63,365 nucleotides of DNA from Dyella subtropica (GTDB lineage Bacteria; Pseudomonadota; Gammaproteobacteria; Xanthomonadales; Rhodanobacteraceae): NCBI RefSeq assembly GCF_026283965.1, contig NZ_JAPDPD010000026.1, forward strand, positions 1-63,365, read 5' to 3'. Made by a program: the position numbers and the translations under genes. Of the stretch, positions 8,008 through 17,671 are shown in pieces. The number at the start of each line of letters is the position of its first letter. Within the stretch, counting starts at the first letter, position 1. A model generated the notes under the pieces. The model was given only the letters and a program-made list of their open reading frames with translations, ran no database searches and was not told the DNA's origin.

Positions 8008-9176
8008 TTTTTCGTGCCCATGAGGATCTTCAGCATCTGCCCACGCGCCAGCGGCAAACGGCTCAGAGGGTGAAATGCCACATCACGCAACCGTGCCAGG
8101 CCGTCGTGATCGGACTGGAACAGCGGCGTCAGCCAACGGCTCATCCACTGATAGACGGCCAGATGATCGCGGCGACGGCGGCGATAATCCTGCAACGCGA
8201 CATCCACCTGCGGAGTCGCCGCGAGCGCATCCGCCAGCGCTTCGGCGTCCAGCAGCGCCATGTTCACACCCTGCCCCAGCTGCGGACTCATGGCGTGTGC
8301 CGCATCGCCGAGAAACACCATCCTTCCGTGCACCGGGCTGCGCAGCACTACGTCGCGGTAGCGCGCGCGATGCAATTGATCGGGCGAGGTGATGCCATCC
8401 AGCAGCGGCACGGCTTCCGGCCATAGCGCCGCGACACGTTCCTGCAACCGAGCCAGCCCAGCCGCATCGAAAGCATCGACCTGCTCGCCCGGCAAGCTGA
8501 AATAGAACGTGAGCCAGTGCCCGCCGCGATCTGCACGCTGCCCGACAGGAAGCAATCCGATCATTTCGCGCGTACCGCCGTAACGTTGCCGCAACTCGGT
8601 ACGGTGCGGCCACTGCTCTGCCGGCAACAGGCACCACAACGCTCCCCACCGATACATCGCCTGGCGACGCACCTGTTGCGACACGCCCTGGCGCAGGCGC
8701 GAGTGCGCGCCGTCAGCCACCACGATCAAGTCGAACGGCCCGTGGACGCCACCCTGGCTGTCACGCAGGTGCTCGCCGTCTTCGCTCAGCGCCTCGATGC
8801 AGACGCCAGTGTGGATGCGTGGCGCGTCCCGATAGGCATCGCGCAGCACGGTGAACAGACTGCCGCGGGTCAGGCCAAGGCCAAAGCATGCCGAGGCATG
8901 GTCGGCGTAGCACATGTCCATCACGCGTCGGCCGTGGCGATTGACGCCGTGCAGACGCTCGATGCGCTGCCCTTGTGCCAGCACCTGATCGTGCAGACCC
9001 AATCGCGCGAGCACACCCAAACCCGTGGGCTGCAACAGAAAACCCGCGCCCACCGGTCCAGGCGCTGCCGCCTGCTCATAAACGCTCAGCGCATGGCCTT
9101 GAGCGGAAAGGAAAAGCGCCGCGGCCTGGCCGGCGGCACCATAACCCACAATGGCGATGCGCAAACGATCCTGCAT
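7992..9176 (-). CDS. FAD-dependent monooxygenase
   Basis: 394 residues of the group A flavin hydroxylase family. GYGAAG (about 12-17) is the FAD dinucleotide motif, VVADGAHSRLR is the DG motif, and FLGDAAHAMSPQLGQGVN is the GD motif. Such enzymes hydroxylate aromatic or isoprenoid compounds with NAD(P)H and oxygen. The substrate is unknown: it does not sit in a ubiquinone operon or a catabolic cluster. The last residues (KKAWWR) lie in the arm of the 7889-8007 inverted repeat. Weak ribosome site at ATG 9176. Confidence 0.9.
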   Translation of the reverse strand: MQDRLRIAIVGYGAAGQAAALFLSAQGHALSVYEQAAAPGPVGAGFLLQPTGLGVLARLGLHDQVLAQGQRIERLHGVNRHGRRVMDMCYADHASACFGLGLTRGSLFTVLRDAYRDAPRIHTGVCIEALSEDGEHLRDSQGGVHGPFDLIVVADGAHSRLRQGVSQQVRRQAMYRWGALWCLLPAEQWPHRTELRQRYGGTREMIGLLPVGQRADRGGHWLTFYFSLPGEQVDAFDAAGLARLQERVAALWPEAVPLLDGITSPDQLHRARYRDVVLRSPVHGRMVFLGDAAHAMSPQLGQGVNMALLDAEALADALAATPQVDVALQDYRRRRRDHLAVYQWMSRWLTPLFQSDHDGLARLRDVAFHPLSRLPLARGQMLKILMGTKKAWWR

Positions 9177-9213
9177 GGAAACAGCTCAGTCCTTGAGTGG
9201 CAGCTCGCACGAA

Positions 9214-9304
9214 GCCGCTCGCTTTGGCGCATTCGATGCGCCGATCCAGCTGGATCGGCGCATGCCTTCACCTTGCAGCCACTAGTCAAGACATAGCGAG
9301 CGGC
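9214..9304. repeat. Inverted repeat enclosing a perfect 28-bp palindrome
   Basis: Arms GCCGCTCGCT (9214-9223) and AGCGAGCGGC (9295-9304) enclose a perfect palindrome at 9236-9263 centred on CCAGCTGG and a CTTGC-AGCCA stretch. It lies between two leftward genes and may be a transcription stop for slyD or a degraded relative of the hairpin elements at 25.1 and 40.5 kb. Confidence 0.6.
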
Positions 9305-9329
9305 CGCGTAGTCGTTTTGTCAGTGGCGC

Positions 9330-9812
9330 TCAGTGGTGATGACCGCCTTCACCGTGCACATGACCGTGCGACAGCTCTTCCTCGCTGGCCTCGCGCACGT
9401 CGGTCACTTCGATGGCGAAATGCAGGGTCTTGCCTGCCAAAGGGTGATTGCCGTCGATATGCACTGTCTCGGCATCGACCTTGGTCACGGTGACATTGAG
9501 GACGCCCTGCGGACCACGCCCCTGGAACTGCATACCCGGTTCGATGTTGTCCACGCCCTGGAAAGCATCGCGCGGCACTTCCTGCATCAGCTCGGGATGG
9601 TGCACGCCGTAACCTTCTTCGGGTGCCACCTCGACCTTGAACTGATCGCCGGCCTGACGGCCTTCCATCGCCTTCTCCAGGCCCGGCACGATCTGGCCGG
9701 TGCCATGCAGGTAGGTCAGCGGCTCACGGCCTTCGGAGCTATCGATGACCTGACCCTGGTCGTCGGTCAGCGTGTAGTGGAAGGAGGCGACGGAGCGCTC
9801 GGAAATCTGCAT
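9330..9812 (-). CDS. FKBP-type peptidyl-prolyl isomerase, SlyD-like
   Basis: 160 residues. The N-terminal FKBP half contains LTYLHGTGQIVPGLEKAMEG, the middle is the insert-in-flap domain (VAPEEGYGVHHPEL), and the C-terminus is a short His-rich tail (HGHVHGEGGHHH). SlyD proteins combine prolyl isomerase and chaperone activity in the cytoplasm and bind nickel through the tail; this tail is much shorter than in Escherichia coli. The in-frame upstream extension to 9995 is discarded, since family members begin at this point. It is divergent from the MATE gene at 9958. Confidence 0.92.
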   Translation of the reverse strand: MQISERSVASFHYTLTDDQGQVIDSSEGREPLTYLHGTGQIVPGLEKAMEGRQAGDQFKVEVAPEEGYGVHHPELMQEVPRDAFQGVDNIEPGMQFQGRGPQGVLNVTVTKVDAETVHIDGNHPLAGKTLHFAIEVTDVREASEEELSHGHVHGEGGHHH

Positions 9813-9957
9813 GGTGTTCTCACAAGTACCAAAGTGGGCCGGCCGAACCGGCAAGAACGATAAGCCTATCATCCATGCCGGTGCGTTGACGAAGCACGGC
9901 CGTCCATCGCACCACTGCCGCCATGCCAGAATGGCGCGCCTCCCCACTCCCCACACC

Positions 9958-11295
9958 ATGTCTTCACTACTCGACGCCTGGCGCCATCGCCCCACTCACC
10001 GTCAGGTCTGGGCGCTGGCCGTGCCGATGATTCTGTCCAATCTCACCGTGCCATTGGTGGCCTTGGTGGACAGTACCGTGGCCGGTCATTTGCCTCAGAC
10101 GCAGGACCTGGGCGCGGTGGCCGTGGGCAGCGCGATCTACGCCCTGCCGGTATGGAGCCTGGGCTTCCTGCGCATGGGCACGACGGGCTTCGCCGCCCAG
10201 GCCATGGGTGCCGGCGACAACGCCGCGCTGCGCACCGTCCAAGCACAAGCTCTGATGCTTGCCGCCCTGCTCGGAGTGGTCGTCGGCGGGCTCATGCTGC
10301 CGCTGCTGCCCTGGCTGATCGGACAGATGCATTCCACCCCGCAACTCGCCACGCGCAGCCTGGACTATCTGCATCTGCGCTTGCTGGGGCTGCCGGCGGC
10401 CTTGCTCAACTACGCCTTGGCCGGCTGGTTCATCGGCGCCCAGCGCGCCCGCGCCACGCTGGCGTTACTGCTGGTCACCAATCTGGTGAACATCGGCCTG
10501 AATCTGTTGTTCGTACTCGGCTTTGGCTGGGGCGTTCCAGGCATTGCGCTTGCCTCGGTCTGCGGCGAGTGGTGCGGTGCGCTCTATGGCCTGTGGCGCG
10601 CACGCAAGGCTGTCCGCGGGCTTGCGGGGCAGATCGACTGGCGTGCCATGCGTGGCTTGACGCATTGGCGCCCGCTGTTGATGGTGAATCGCGATATTTT
10701 TCTGCGCACGCTGGCGCTGGAGGGCGTGTTCTTCAGCATCTCCCTGCTGGGTGCCCGGCTGGGCGATGCCACCGTCGCCGCCAACGCCCTGTTGTTGAAT
10801 GGCCTTATGCTGACGGCCTTCAGCCTGGACGGCTTGGCCAATGCCGTGGAAGCCCTGTGCGGGCACGCCATTGGCGCGCGCGATCGCATCGCTTTGCACC
10901 GTGCACTGGTCGTGGCCAGTGGCTGGTCCCTGTTCGGCAGCCTCGGTTACGCTCTGCTGTTCGTGGTGGGTGGGCACGCGTTTGTCAACGTGCAAACCAG
11001 CCTGCCCGAAGTGCGCGACATGGCTTACCGCTGCATCCCATGGCTGGCGGCGCTGCCGCTGGTCTCGGTGTGGAGCTACCTGCTCGACGGCTTGTTCATC
11101 GGTGCAACGCGGGCACGCGAAATGCGCGACGGCATGCTGATCTCCGTACTGCTATTCGCGCTGCTGGCCTGGGCGACACGGAGCTGGGGCAACCACGGTT
11201 TGTGGCTGGCTTTTCTCGCCTTCATGGCGACGCGCGGCCTCAGTCTTGGCTTCATCGGCTGGCGGCTGCAACGGCGTCAAGCATGGATCGCGTAA
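9958..11295 (+). CDS. MATE family efflux transporter, DinF-like
   Basis: 445 residues with about 12 hydrophobic helices. It looks like the DinF branch of the MATE family: VPMILSNLTVPLVALVDSTV in helix 1 carries the conserved Pro and Asp, and the second half repeats the pattern. These inner-membrane pumps use proton or sodium gradients to export cationic drugs or oxidised metabolites. ATG 9958 is chosen because the product then starts like DinF relatives; the frame is open to 9811. A gap of 47 bases separates it from dacB, so cotranscription is possible. Confidence 0.92.
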   Translation: MSSLLDAWRHRPTHRQVWALAVPMILSNLTVPLVALVDSTVAGHLPQTQDLGAVAVGSAIYALPVWSLGFLRMGTTGFAAQAMGAGDNAALRTVQAQALMLAALLGVVVGGLMLPLLPWLIGQMHSTPQLATRSLDYLHLRLLGLPAALLNYALAGWFIGAQRARATLALLLVTNLVNIGLNLLFVLGFGWGVPGIALASVCGEWCGALYGLWRARKAVRGLAGQIDWRAMRGLTHWRPLLMVNRDIFLRTLALEGVFFSISLLGARLGDATVAANALLLNGLMLTAFSLDGLANAVEALCGHAIGARDRIALHRALVVASGWSLFGSLGYALLFVVGGHAFVNVQTSLPEVRDMAYRCIPWLAALPLVSVWSYLLDGLFIGATRAREMRDGMLISVLLFALLAWATRSWGNHGLWLAFLAFMATRGLSLGFIGWRLQRRQAWIA

Positions 11296-11342
11296 GACCA
11301 TCGCCCATCGCCCTGGCGCACCAGCTACGCGATACTGCCGCG

Positions 11343-12932
11343 ATGAAAGTCATCTCATTGAGCCGCCACTGCCTGCTGCTCGCCACGGCCACGCTGTCTT
11401 TGCTCACCGCCGTCGTGTCGGCCCAGGGCGTATCGATACAAAGTGGCCAGGATCTGGCCGCGCGCATCGACGCGCATATCGGACAGCCACGCTTTGCCGG
11501 CGCAAGCTGGGGCATCGCCGTGGTCTCGCTGAATAACGGACGCACGCTCTACGCACACAACGCGGACCAGCTGTTTCAGCCCGCCTCCACCGCCAAGCTC
11601 TATACCGCCGCACTCACGCTCAGCGAACTAGGCGCGGATTACCGCATCCCCACGCGCCTGCTGGCAGGCGACAAGCTGCGTCATGGCACGCTGGACGGCC
11701 CGCTGATCCTCTACGGCATGGGCGACCCCACACTGGGTGCCGACGCCTCCACAGTGGACTGGGCCAACCAGCTGTCCAGGCAACTTGCCGAACGCGGTAT
11801 CCAGCACATCAAGGGCGACCTGATCGCGGACGACACCTACTTTGCCGGCCCATCGATGGGCTCGGGCTGGGAGGCCATCGACTTGCAGAGCTGGTTCGCC
11901 GTGCCCTCTTCGGCACTCAGCGTGCAAGAAAACCAGGTCGATGTGACGATCACACCTGCCGCGCGGGAAGGCCATACCGCGATGGTGTCGCTGGAGCCGG
12001 CAGGTGCCGTACCGGCCGTGGTTAACCGCATGACCACGAGCGCCCCCAAACTGCGCAACGACATCAATCTCTATCGTGCACCGGGCGACAACACGCTGTA
12101 TGCCTTCGGCAACATCGCGGCGCGTTCGCCCGCACAACGCTTCAAGCTGGCCGCGGTCGATCCCGCCCAGCTCGCTGGCGATCAGCTGCTGAAGGCGTTG
12201 GCGCGGCACGGCATCAAGATCCAGGGCCATCTGCGTGTCCTGCACTGGCCGCAGAGCAGCGAGGCCCTGCGGGCGGACACCTCGACCGTCGCCGAGGTGC
12301 TGTCACCGCCGGTGGGTGAGATCCTGCAGCGCGGGCTCAAGCACTCGCAGAACCTCTATCTGCAAAACCTGCTGCTGATCGCCGGCGTCCGCGCACAAGC
12401 CGATGCGATGCAGGGACCTGCGCCACCGGTCGGCTTTCTCACCACCGAGAACTGGGGCATCCGCAGCTTGCGCCAGTTGCTCGATCGCATGGGCGTGGCG
12501 CCCACGGCCAGCCTTATCGAAGAAGGCACCGGCCTGTCGCGCCGCGACCTCAGCACACCCAACGCCATGACCCAGCTGCTCGCCTTCCTCGCCGCGCAGT
12601 CCTACGCCACCACGCTGCGCGAAGCGCTGCCATTGGCCGGCGTCGACGGCACCCTGCAATGGCGCATGCGCAACACCCCCGCCGAAAACAACGTGCAGGC
12701 CAAGACTGGCAGCATGAATCTGGTGCACTGCATGGCCGGCTACGTCACCACGGCGGGCGGCGAGCGGCTCGCCTTCGCCATCATGCTCAACAACTACGAT
12801 CCGCCGCCCGGCTCGCCAGGAGCCAGCCGTGACGTGGATGCCATTGCCGTGATGCTGGCTGGGCTGCGTGCCGATACACCAGCTTCTGCTGACGCTAAAG
12901 CCAGCGCAGGTGCGCCTCAACCGGTCAACTGA
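11343..12932 (+). CDS. D-alanyl-D-alanine carboxypeptidase/endopeptidase, PBP4 family
   Basis: 529 residues with a signal peptide. All three penicillin-binding motifs are present: SxxK as STAK at 82-85, SxN as SQN at 335-337, and KTG at 454-456. The insertion between the first two motifs and the overall length fit class C PBP4 (DacB). It trims and cleaves peptidoglycan peptide bonds in the periplasm. The last 16 bases overlap the convergent glutathione peroxidase gene. A longer open frame from 10152 is out of frame with dinF and is not coding before 11343. Confidence 0.93.
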   Translation: MKVISLSRHCLLLATATLSLLTAVVSAQGVSIQSGQDLAARIDAHIGQPRFAGASWGIAVVSLNNGRTLYAHNADQLFQPASTAKLYTAALTLSELGADYRIPTRLLAGDKLRHGTLDGPLILYGMGDPTLGADASTVDWANQLSRQLAERGIQHIKGDLIADDTYFAGPSMGSGWEAIDLQSWFAVPSSALSVQENQVDVTITPAAREGHTAMVSLEPAGAVPAVVNRMTTSAPKLRNDINLYRAPGDNTLYAFGNIAARSPAQRFKLAAVDPAQLAGDQLLKALARHGIKIQGHLRVLHWPQSSEALRADTSTVAEVLSPPVGEILQRGLKHSQNLYLQNLLLIAGVRAQADAMQGPAPPVGFLTTENWGIRSLRQLLDRMGVAPTASLIEEGTGLSRRDLSTPNAMTQLLAFLAAQSYATTLREALPLAGVDGTLQWRMRNTPAENNVQAKTGSMNLVHCMAGYVTTAGGERLAFAIMLNNYDPPPGSPGASRDVDAIAVMLAGLRADTPASADAKASAGAPQPVN

Positions 12933-13402
12933 GCTTCCAGATCCTTGCCGATCTTCTCCGGCGTGTCAGTCGGTGCGTAACGCTTCACCACCTCGCCTTC
13001 GCGATTGACCAGGAACTTGGTGAAGTTCCATTTGATCGACTCGCTGCCCAGGATGCCTTTGCCTTCGCTCTTCAACCACTTGTAGAGCGGATGAGCGTTG
13101 CCCCCGTTGACCTCGATCTTGGAAAACACCGGGAAGCTCACGTCGTAGTTCGTGCTACAGAAGTTCTTGATCTCGGCCTCATCGCCCGGCTCCTGGTGAC
13201 CAAACTGATCGCAAGGGAAGCCAAGCACCACCAGGCCATAATCACGCTGGGCACGCCACAGCGCCTCCAGCCCGGTGTACTGAGGCGTGAAACCGCACTT
13301 GGAAGCGACGTTGACGATCAGCATGGCCTTGCCGCGCCACTCGCTGAGCGAGCGCTCGTTGCCGTCGATGTCGCGTGCGCTGAAATCGTAGACCGTGGTC
13401 AT
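12917..13402 (-). CDS. Glutathione peroxidase family (BtuE-like)
   Basis: 161 residues. NVASKCGFT holds the peroxidatic Cys36, GFPCDQFGHQEP the family Gln70 and a second Cys64, and KWNFTKFLV the Trp/Asn of the tetrad. Bacterial members of this length usually reduce peroxides with thioredoxin rather than glutathione. No signal peptide, so cytoplasmic. ATG 13402 has CGGAG upstream; the frame extends further upstream without family match. Tail-to-tail overlap of 16 bases with dacB. Confidence 0.94.
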   Translation of the reverse strand: MTTVYDFSARDIDGNERSLSEWRGKAMLIVNVASKCGFTPQYTGLEALWRAQRDYGLVVLGFPCDQFGHQEPGDEAEIKNFCSTNYDVSFPVFSKIEVNGGNAHPLYKWLKSEGKGILGSESIKWNFTKFLVNREGEVVKRYAPTDTPEKIGKDLEAQLTG

Positions 13403-13497
13403 GGCGGGGCTCCGGGAGATATCTGTTTGGCAGTCTACGCCAAGCTCAGGCAGAGCTGGCATAGAATGCCCGTCCCGGTCACTGTCCAAGGTCCGTC

Positions 13498-14508
13498 GTG
13501 ATCCGCTTTGTCGATGTCCACAAGTCCTACCGTGTCGACGGTCAGGACATCCCCGCCCTGCAACCCTTCAGCCTGGATGTCGCCGATGGCGAAGTGTTCG
13601 GCATCATCGGCCATTCCGGCGCCGGCAAGTCGACGCTGATCCGGCTGATCAACCTGCTGGAACGCCCCAGCGGCGGCCGCATCCTGATCGGCGATACCGA
13701 CATGACCACGCTGGGCGACGCCGAACTGCGCCTGCAGCGCCAGCGCATCGGCATGATCTTCCAGCACTTCAACCTGCTGGCCTCGCAGACGGTGGCGAAC
13801 AACATCGCCTTCCCGCTGCGCCTGGCCGGCGAGCGAGATGCGGCGGTGATCCGTACCCGTGTGAACGAATTGCTCCAGCGTGTGGGCCTGAGTGAACACG
13901 CCAACAAATACCCATCGCAACTTTCCGGCGGCCAGAAGCAACGCGTGGGCATTGCCCGGGCACTTGCCAATCGGCCGTCCATTCTGTTGTGCGACGAAGC
14001 CACCAGCGCGCTCGATCCGCAAACCACCGCCTCGGTGCTGGACCTGCTGGCCGAGATCAACCGCGAATTGAAACTCACCATCGTGCTGATCACGCACGAG
14101 ATGGATGTGGTGCGCCGCGTGTGCGACCGGGTGGCCGTGCTGGACGCCGGCCGCATCGTCGAACACGGCTCAGTGGCCGATGTCTTCCTCCACCCAACAC
14201 ACGCCACCACGCGCCGCTTCGTCAACGAGGCGTTGCCGGAAGAAGCCGCGGGTGAACAGACGTTCTATGCGCACATCCCCGGACGCATCCTGCGCTTGTC
14301 TTTCCGCGGCGAAGCCACCTGGACGCCGGCACTGGGCCGAGTGGCGCGCGAGACAGGCGTGGATTTCAACATCCTTGCCGGCCGCGTCGACCGCATCAAG
14401 GATTTGCCCTACGGGCAGTTAACCCTCGCCATGCAGGGCGATGGCGTGGACGCCGCGCTGACGACGCTGCGCGCGGCCGGCGTCGAGATCGAGGAGCTTG
14501 CACGATGA
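13498..14508 (+). CDS. metN: Methionine ABC transporter ATP-binding protein
   Basis: 336 residues, GTG start. Walker A is GHSGAGKST (38-46), the signature is [10 protein letters not shown], and the Walker B region [10 protein letters not shown] follows. Residues after about 245 form the NIL domain that binds L-methionine and inhibits the transporter when the cell is full, as known for Escherichia coli MetN. First gene of metNIQ; its TGA overlaps the metI ATG by 4 bases. No SAM riboswitch is evident in the short leader. Confidence 0.96.
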   Translation: MIRFVDVHKSYRVDGQDIPALQPFSLDVADGEVFGIIGHSGAGKSTLIRLINLLERPSGGRILIGDTDMTTLGDAELRLQRQRIGMIFQHFNLLASQTVANNIAFPLRLAGERDAAVIRTRVNELLQRVGLSEHANKYPSQLSGGQKQRVGIARALANRPSILLCDEATSALDPQTTASVLDLLAEINRELKLTIVLITHEMDVVRRVCDRVAVLDAGRIVEHGSVADVFLHPTHATTRRFVNEALPEEAAGEQTFYAHIPGRILRLSFRGEATWTPALGRVARETGVDFNILAGRVDRIKDLPYGQLTLAMQGDGVDAALTTLRAAGVEIEELAR

Positions 14509-15188
14509 CCACCCCGTTCCTGCAAGGCCTGTTCCCCAATATCGATGACTGGGCGGAGATTGGCCATGCCTGCATCGATACCTTATTGATGCTCGGCGGC
14601 TCGCTGCTGCTCACTGTGCTGATCGGGCTGCCGCTCGGCGTGCTGCTCTACCTCACCGGCAAAGGCCAGCTGCGCGCCATGCCGAAGCTGTACGCCGTGC
14701 TGTCTCTGCTGGTGAACGTGCTGCGTTCCATTCCCTTCATCATCCTGATGATCGTGCTGATGCCGCTGACTTACGTGCTGGTGGGCACCAAGCTCGGCAT
14801 CCGCGGCGCCATCCCGCCACTGGTGATCGGTGCCGCGCCGTTCTTCGCCCGCTTGGTGGAGACCGCTCTGCGCGAAGTGCAGCGCGGCGTGATCGAGGCC
14901 AGCCAGGCAATGGGTGCCAGCACGTGGCAGATCGTGCGCCACGTACTGTTGCCCGAAGCGCGCGGAGGGCTGATCGCCGGCACCACCGTCACCGCCATCG
15001 CCCTGGTCGGCTACACCGCCATGGGCGGCGCCATCGGCGCGGGTGGCCTCGGCGACCTGGCCTACCGCTACGGCTACCTCAGCTACAAGTCGGACTACAT
15101 GCTGGTGACCGTGGTGCTGCTGATCGTACTGGTGCAACTGTTGCAGATGCTCGGCGACCGCATCGTGGCGCGTTATACCCGTCAGTAA
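14505..15188 (+). CDS. metI: Methionine ABC transporter permease
   Basis: 227 residues with five hydrophobic segments. The EAA loop is present ([22 protein letters not shown]), where MetN docks. It forms the inner-membrane channel for D- and L-methionine taken from MetQ. Translation is probably coupled to metN through the ATGA overlap. Length and order (N-I-Q) are normal. Confidence 0.96.
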   Translation: MTTPFLQGLFPNIDDWAEIGHACIDTLLMLGGSLLLTVLIGLPLGVLLYLTGKGQLRAMPKLYAVLSLLVNVLRSIPFIILMIVLMPLTYVLVGTKLGIRGAIPPLVIGAAPFFARLVETALREVQRGVIEASQAMGASTWQIVRHVLLPEARGGLIAGTTVTAIALVGYTAMGGAIGAGGLGDLAYRYGYLSYKSDYMLVTVVLLIVLVQLLQMLGDRIVARYTRQ

Positions 15189-15278
15189 TCTCGTTATTCC
15201 CGTAGGTAAGGGTGCGTGCGTCTTTGCATCCGGCGGTATGGATGGCTATTCTGGCGCACCGCACAAAGAGCCGTCGCC

Positions 15279-16079
15279 ATGAACAAGCTGCTCGTCGCCC
15301 TTGCCGCCCTGCTCGCGCTTGCCGGCTGCTCGTCCTCCAATTCCAGCAGCAGCGGCGACAGCCAGAAGCTCGTCGTCGCTGCCACCGCCGTGCCGCACGC
15401 CGAGATCCTCAAGCAGGTCAAGCCGCTGTTGGCGAAGGAAGGGGTCGACCTGGAGATCAAGGTGTTTGCCGATTACGTGCAGCCGAATACGCAGGTGGCC
15501 GAGAAGGCGATCGACCTCAACTACTTCCAGACCAAACCCTATCTGGACGAATTCAATCGCCAGCGCGGCACCCATCTCACCATCGTCACTGGCGTGCATA
15601 TCGAGCCGTTCGGCGCGTATTCGCGCAAGCTCAAGAGCATCGATCAGCTACCGGAGGGGGCCAGCGTCACCCTGCCCAACGATCCGAGCAACAACAGCCG
15701 CGCCCTGCTCTTGCTGGCGCGCCACGGCCTGATCACGCTCAAGGACCCGAACAACGAGCTGTCCACGCAGAAAGACATCACCGCCAATCCAAAGAACCTC
15801 AAGTTCCGCGAATTGGAGGCTGCGATGCTGCCGCGCACCCTGGACGAAGTGGACCTGGCGCTGATCAACACCAATTACGCGCTGGCTGCCGGCCTCAACC
15901 CCACTCGCGACGCACTGCTGATCGAGGGCAAGGACTCGCCCTACGTGAACTACCTGGTCGGCCGCCCCGACAACAAGGACGACCCACGCGTGCAGAAGTT
16001 GGCCAAGGCACTGACCAGCCCGGAAGTGAAGGCCTTCATCGAGCAGAAGTATCAGGGCGCCGTGTTGCCGGCGTTCTGA
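15279..16079 (+). CDS. metQ: Methionine-binding lipoprotein
   Basis: 266 residues, NlpA/MetQ family. The signal peptide ends at LALAGC, so Cys17 is lipidated and the protein is tethered in the periplasm. NYFQTKPYLDEFN and the later ALINTNYALAAGLNP are typical of the methionine-binding cleft. ATG 15279 is chosen because upstream residues do not fit a signal peptide. It follows metI by 90 bases and is followed by a strong terminator. Confidence 0.95.
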   Translation: MNKLLVALAALLALAGCSSSNSSSSGDSQKLVVAATAVPHAEILKQVKPLLAKEGVDLEIKVFADYVQPNTQVAEKAIDLNYFQTKPYLDEFNRQRGTHLTIVTGVHIEPFGAYSRKLKSIDQLPEGASVTLPNDPSNNSRALLLLARHGLITLKDPNNELSTQKDITANPKNLKFRELEAAMLPRTLDEVDLALINTNYALAAGLNPTRDALLIEGKDSPYVNYLVGRPDNKDDPRVQKLAKALTSPEVKAFIEQKYQGAVLPAF

Positions 16080-16103
16080 GATCCATCCATGGATAAAGAT
16101 AAA

Positions 16104-16129
16104 ACGCCGGGCACTGCCCGGCGTTTTTC
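16104..16129. terminator. Two-way rho-independent terminator between metQ and pncB
   Basis: ACGCCGGGCA/TGCCCGGCGT stem with A and T runs on either side. It lies 25 bases after metQ and 10 after the stop of convergent pncB. Confidence 0.9.
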
Positions 16130-16138
16130 GTTGCGGCG

Positions 16139-17332
16139 TTACGCCGCCTCATCGACCGGCTGCGGAATATCGAACACCTGCCGCAGATAGGTCACATAGG
16201 CCTTGTCCTCGCACATGTTCTTGCCGGGCGAATCGCTGAGCTTGGCCACCGGCTGGCCATTGCAGCGGATCATCTTGATCACGATATTCAACGGCGTCGG
16301 CCCCACGTCGTTGGTAAGGTTGGTGCCCACGCCGAACGCGAGCAGGCAGCGATCGCGGAAATGCGCGTACAGCTGCATCACCTTCGGAATATCCAGGCCG
16401 TCACTGAAAACCAGCACCTTGCTGCGCGGATCGACGCGATTCGCGCGGTAGTGCGCCAGCACCCGCTCGCCCCAGGCGAACGGATCGCCGGAATCGTGCC
16501 GGGTGCCGTCGAACAGCTTGCAGAAATACATGTCGAAGTCGCGCAGGAAGGCGCTGAGGCCGTACACATCCGACAGCGCGATGCCCAGGTCGCCGCGGTA
16601 TTCCCTGGCCCAGGTCTCCAGCGCCGCCACCTGCGAGTCACGCAGACGCGGCCCCAGTGCCTGATGCGCTTGCAGGTATTCGTGAGCCAGCGTGCCCAGT
16701 GGCGTCAGCCCCAACTTCCACGCCAGCCACACATTGCTGGTACCCGCCAGTTGCGGGCCCAGAGCGTCGCGCAGGGTGGTCGCCACCTCATGGTGCCAGA
16801 TGCGGGAGTAGCGTCGGCGCGAACCGTAGTCCGCGATCTTGCAGCCCTCGTAACCCGGGGTATCGCGCAGCAACGCGATCTTGTCCTTCAGGCGCCGCCG
16901 CCCTTCTGCCAGGTCCAGACCCGGCTGGGTGTTGCGGAAGTACACCTCGTTGACGATGGACAACAGCGGCACTTCGAACAGGATAGTGTGCAGCCACGGC
17001 CCGCAAATGCGGATCTCGATCTCGCCGGCGCCACTGGCCGCCGGCAAGATTTCCACGTACTTCGCGTTGAGCTGGAACAGCCCGAGAAAGTCGACGAAGT
17101 CGCTCTTGATGAAGCGCCAACTACGCAAGTAGTCCAGTTCTTCCGGTGTGAAGCGCAGGCTGCACAAAGCATCCAGCTCGGCGCGAATCTCATCGATGTA
17201 AGGCACCAGGTCGATGCCGGGATTGCGGCACTTGAAGCGGTACTCGACCTGCGCGGCCGGATAGTGGTGCAGCACCACTTGCATCATCGAGAACTTGTAC
17301 AGATCGGTATCGAGCAGCGAGGTGATGATCAT
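16139..17332 (-). CDS. pncB: Nicotinate phosphoribosyltransferase
   Basis: 397 residues, close to the 400 of Escherichia coli PncB. It begins [16 protein letters not shown], the family N-terminus, and has [12 protein letters not shown] with the His that is phosphorylated in the catalytic cycle, plus [13 protein letters not shown] at the C-terminus. It makes nicotinate mononucleotide from nicotinate, PRPP and ATP in NAD salvage, in the cytoplasm. ATG 17332 is preferred for the family start, although an ATG at 17380 is in frame. A strong terminator hairpin sits about 95 bases upstream (see 17425-17506). Confidence 0.94.
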   Translation of the reverse strand: MIITSLLDTDLYKFSMMQVVLHHYPAAQVEYRFKCRNPGIDLVPYIDEIRAELDALCSLRFTPEELDYLRSWRFIKSDFVDFLGLFQLNAKYVEILPAASGAGEIEIRICGPWLHTILFEVPLLSIVNEVYFRNTQPGLDLAEGRRRLKDKIALLRDTPGYEGCKIADYGSRRRYSRIWHHEVATTLRDALGPQLAGTSNVWLAWKLGLTPLGTLAHEYLQAHQALGPRLRDSQVAALETWAREYRGDLGIALSDVYGLSAFLRDFDMYFCKLFDGTRHDSGDPFAWGERVLAHYRANRVDPRSKVLVFSDGLDIPKVMQLYAHFRDRCLLAFGVGTNLTNDVGPTPLNIVIKMIRCNGQPVAKLSDSPGKNMCEDKAYVTYLRQVFDIPQPVDEAA

Positions 17333-17424
17333 CGGTGGCTCATGCGGGGAAGGAGGCGCACGTCGTCGCGTGTCGCTCATCGATTATCCGCGTGCCATGC
17401 CCGTCTGTGCGAGTCCGAAAAAGT

Positions 17425-17506
17425 AAAAACCCCGGTAGCCAGGGGAGTAGCTACCGGGGTTCTGTCAGGCCGTCCCCAACAAAGAGGGGGAAAACAGGGG
17501 CGGCCC
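17425..17506 (-). promoter_or_regulatory. Leader with terminator hairpin upstream of pncB
   Basis: Read leftward there is first a GGGGCGGCC/GGCCG-CCCC-type hairpin (17468-17505), then a perfect 12-bp stem AACCCCGGTAGC (17428-17439 with 17450-17461), followed by five U. That is a complete intrinsic terminator located before pncB and after no annotated leftward gene. It could be an attenuator or riboswitch for pncB, or the end of a small RNA starting near 17.6 kb. No known riboswitch class is recognised. Confidence 0.55.
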
Positions 17507-17671
17507 CCGATAACGCGATGAAGCTGCGCCATCTCATGTCGCCTCTCGGCGATACGATGACTTAGTGCGGTCGCGCCGGCACAAGTTCAAGGCTACCTTC
17601 GAAACGATTCAGCTTTCTGCCAGCTTCGCCGTTACGCCATTAGAATGCCGCCTTCCCAGCCGGAGTCCGCC

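Noticed and set aside
10152-11342. Long open frame that joins the dacB frame, 926 codons in total
   Set aside because: It overlaps dinF in another frame and its product before 11343 is Arg/Ala-rich without family features.
13440-13497. SAM riboswitch before metNIQ
   Set aside because: The leader is too short and shows no matching helices.
16361-17521. 386-codon frame antisense to pncB
   Set aside because: Shadow of pncB, which is a full-length known enzyme.
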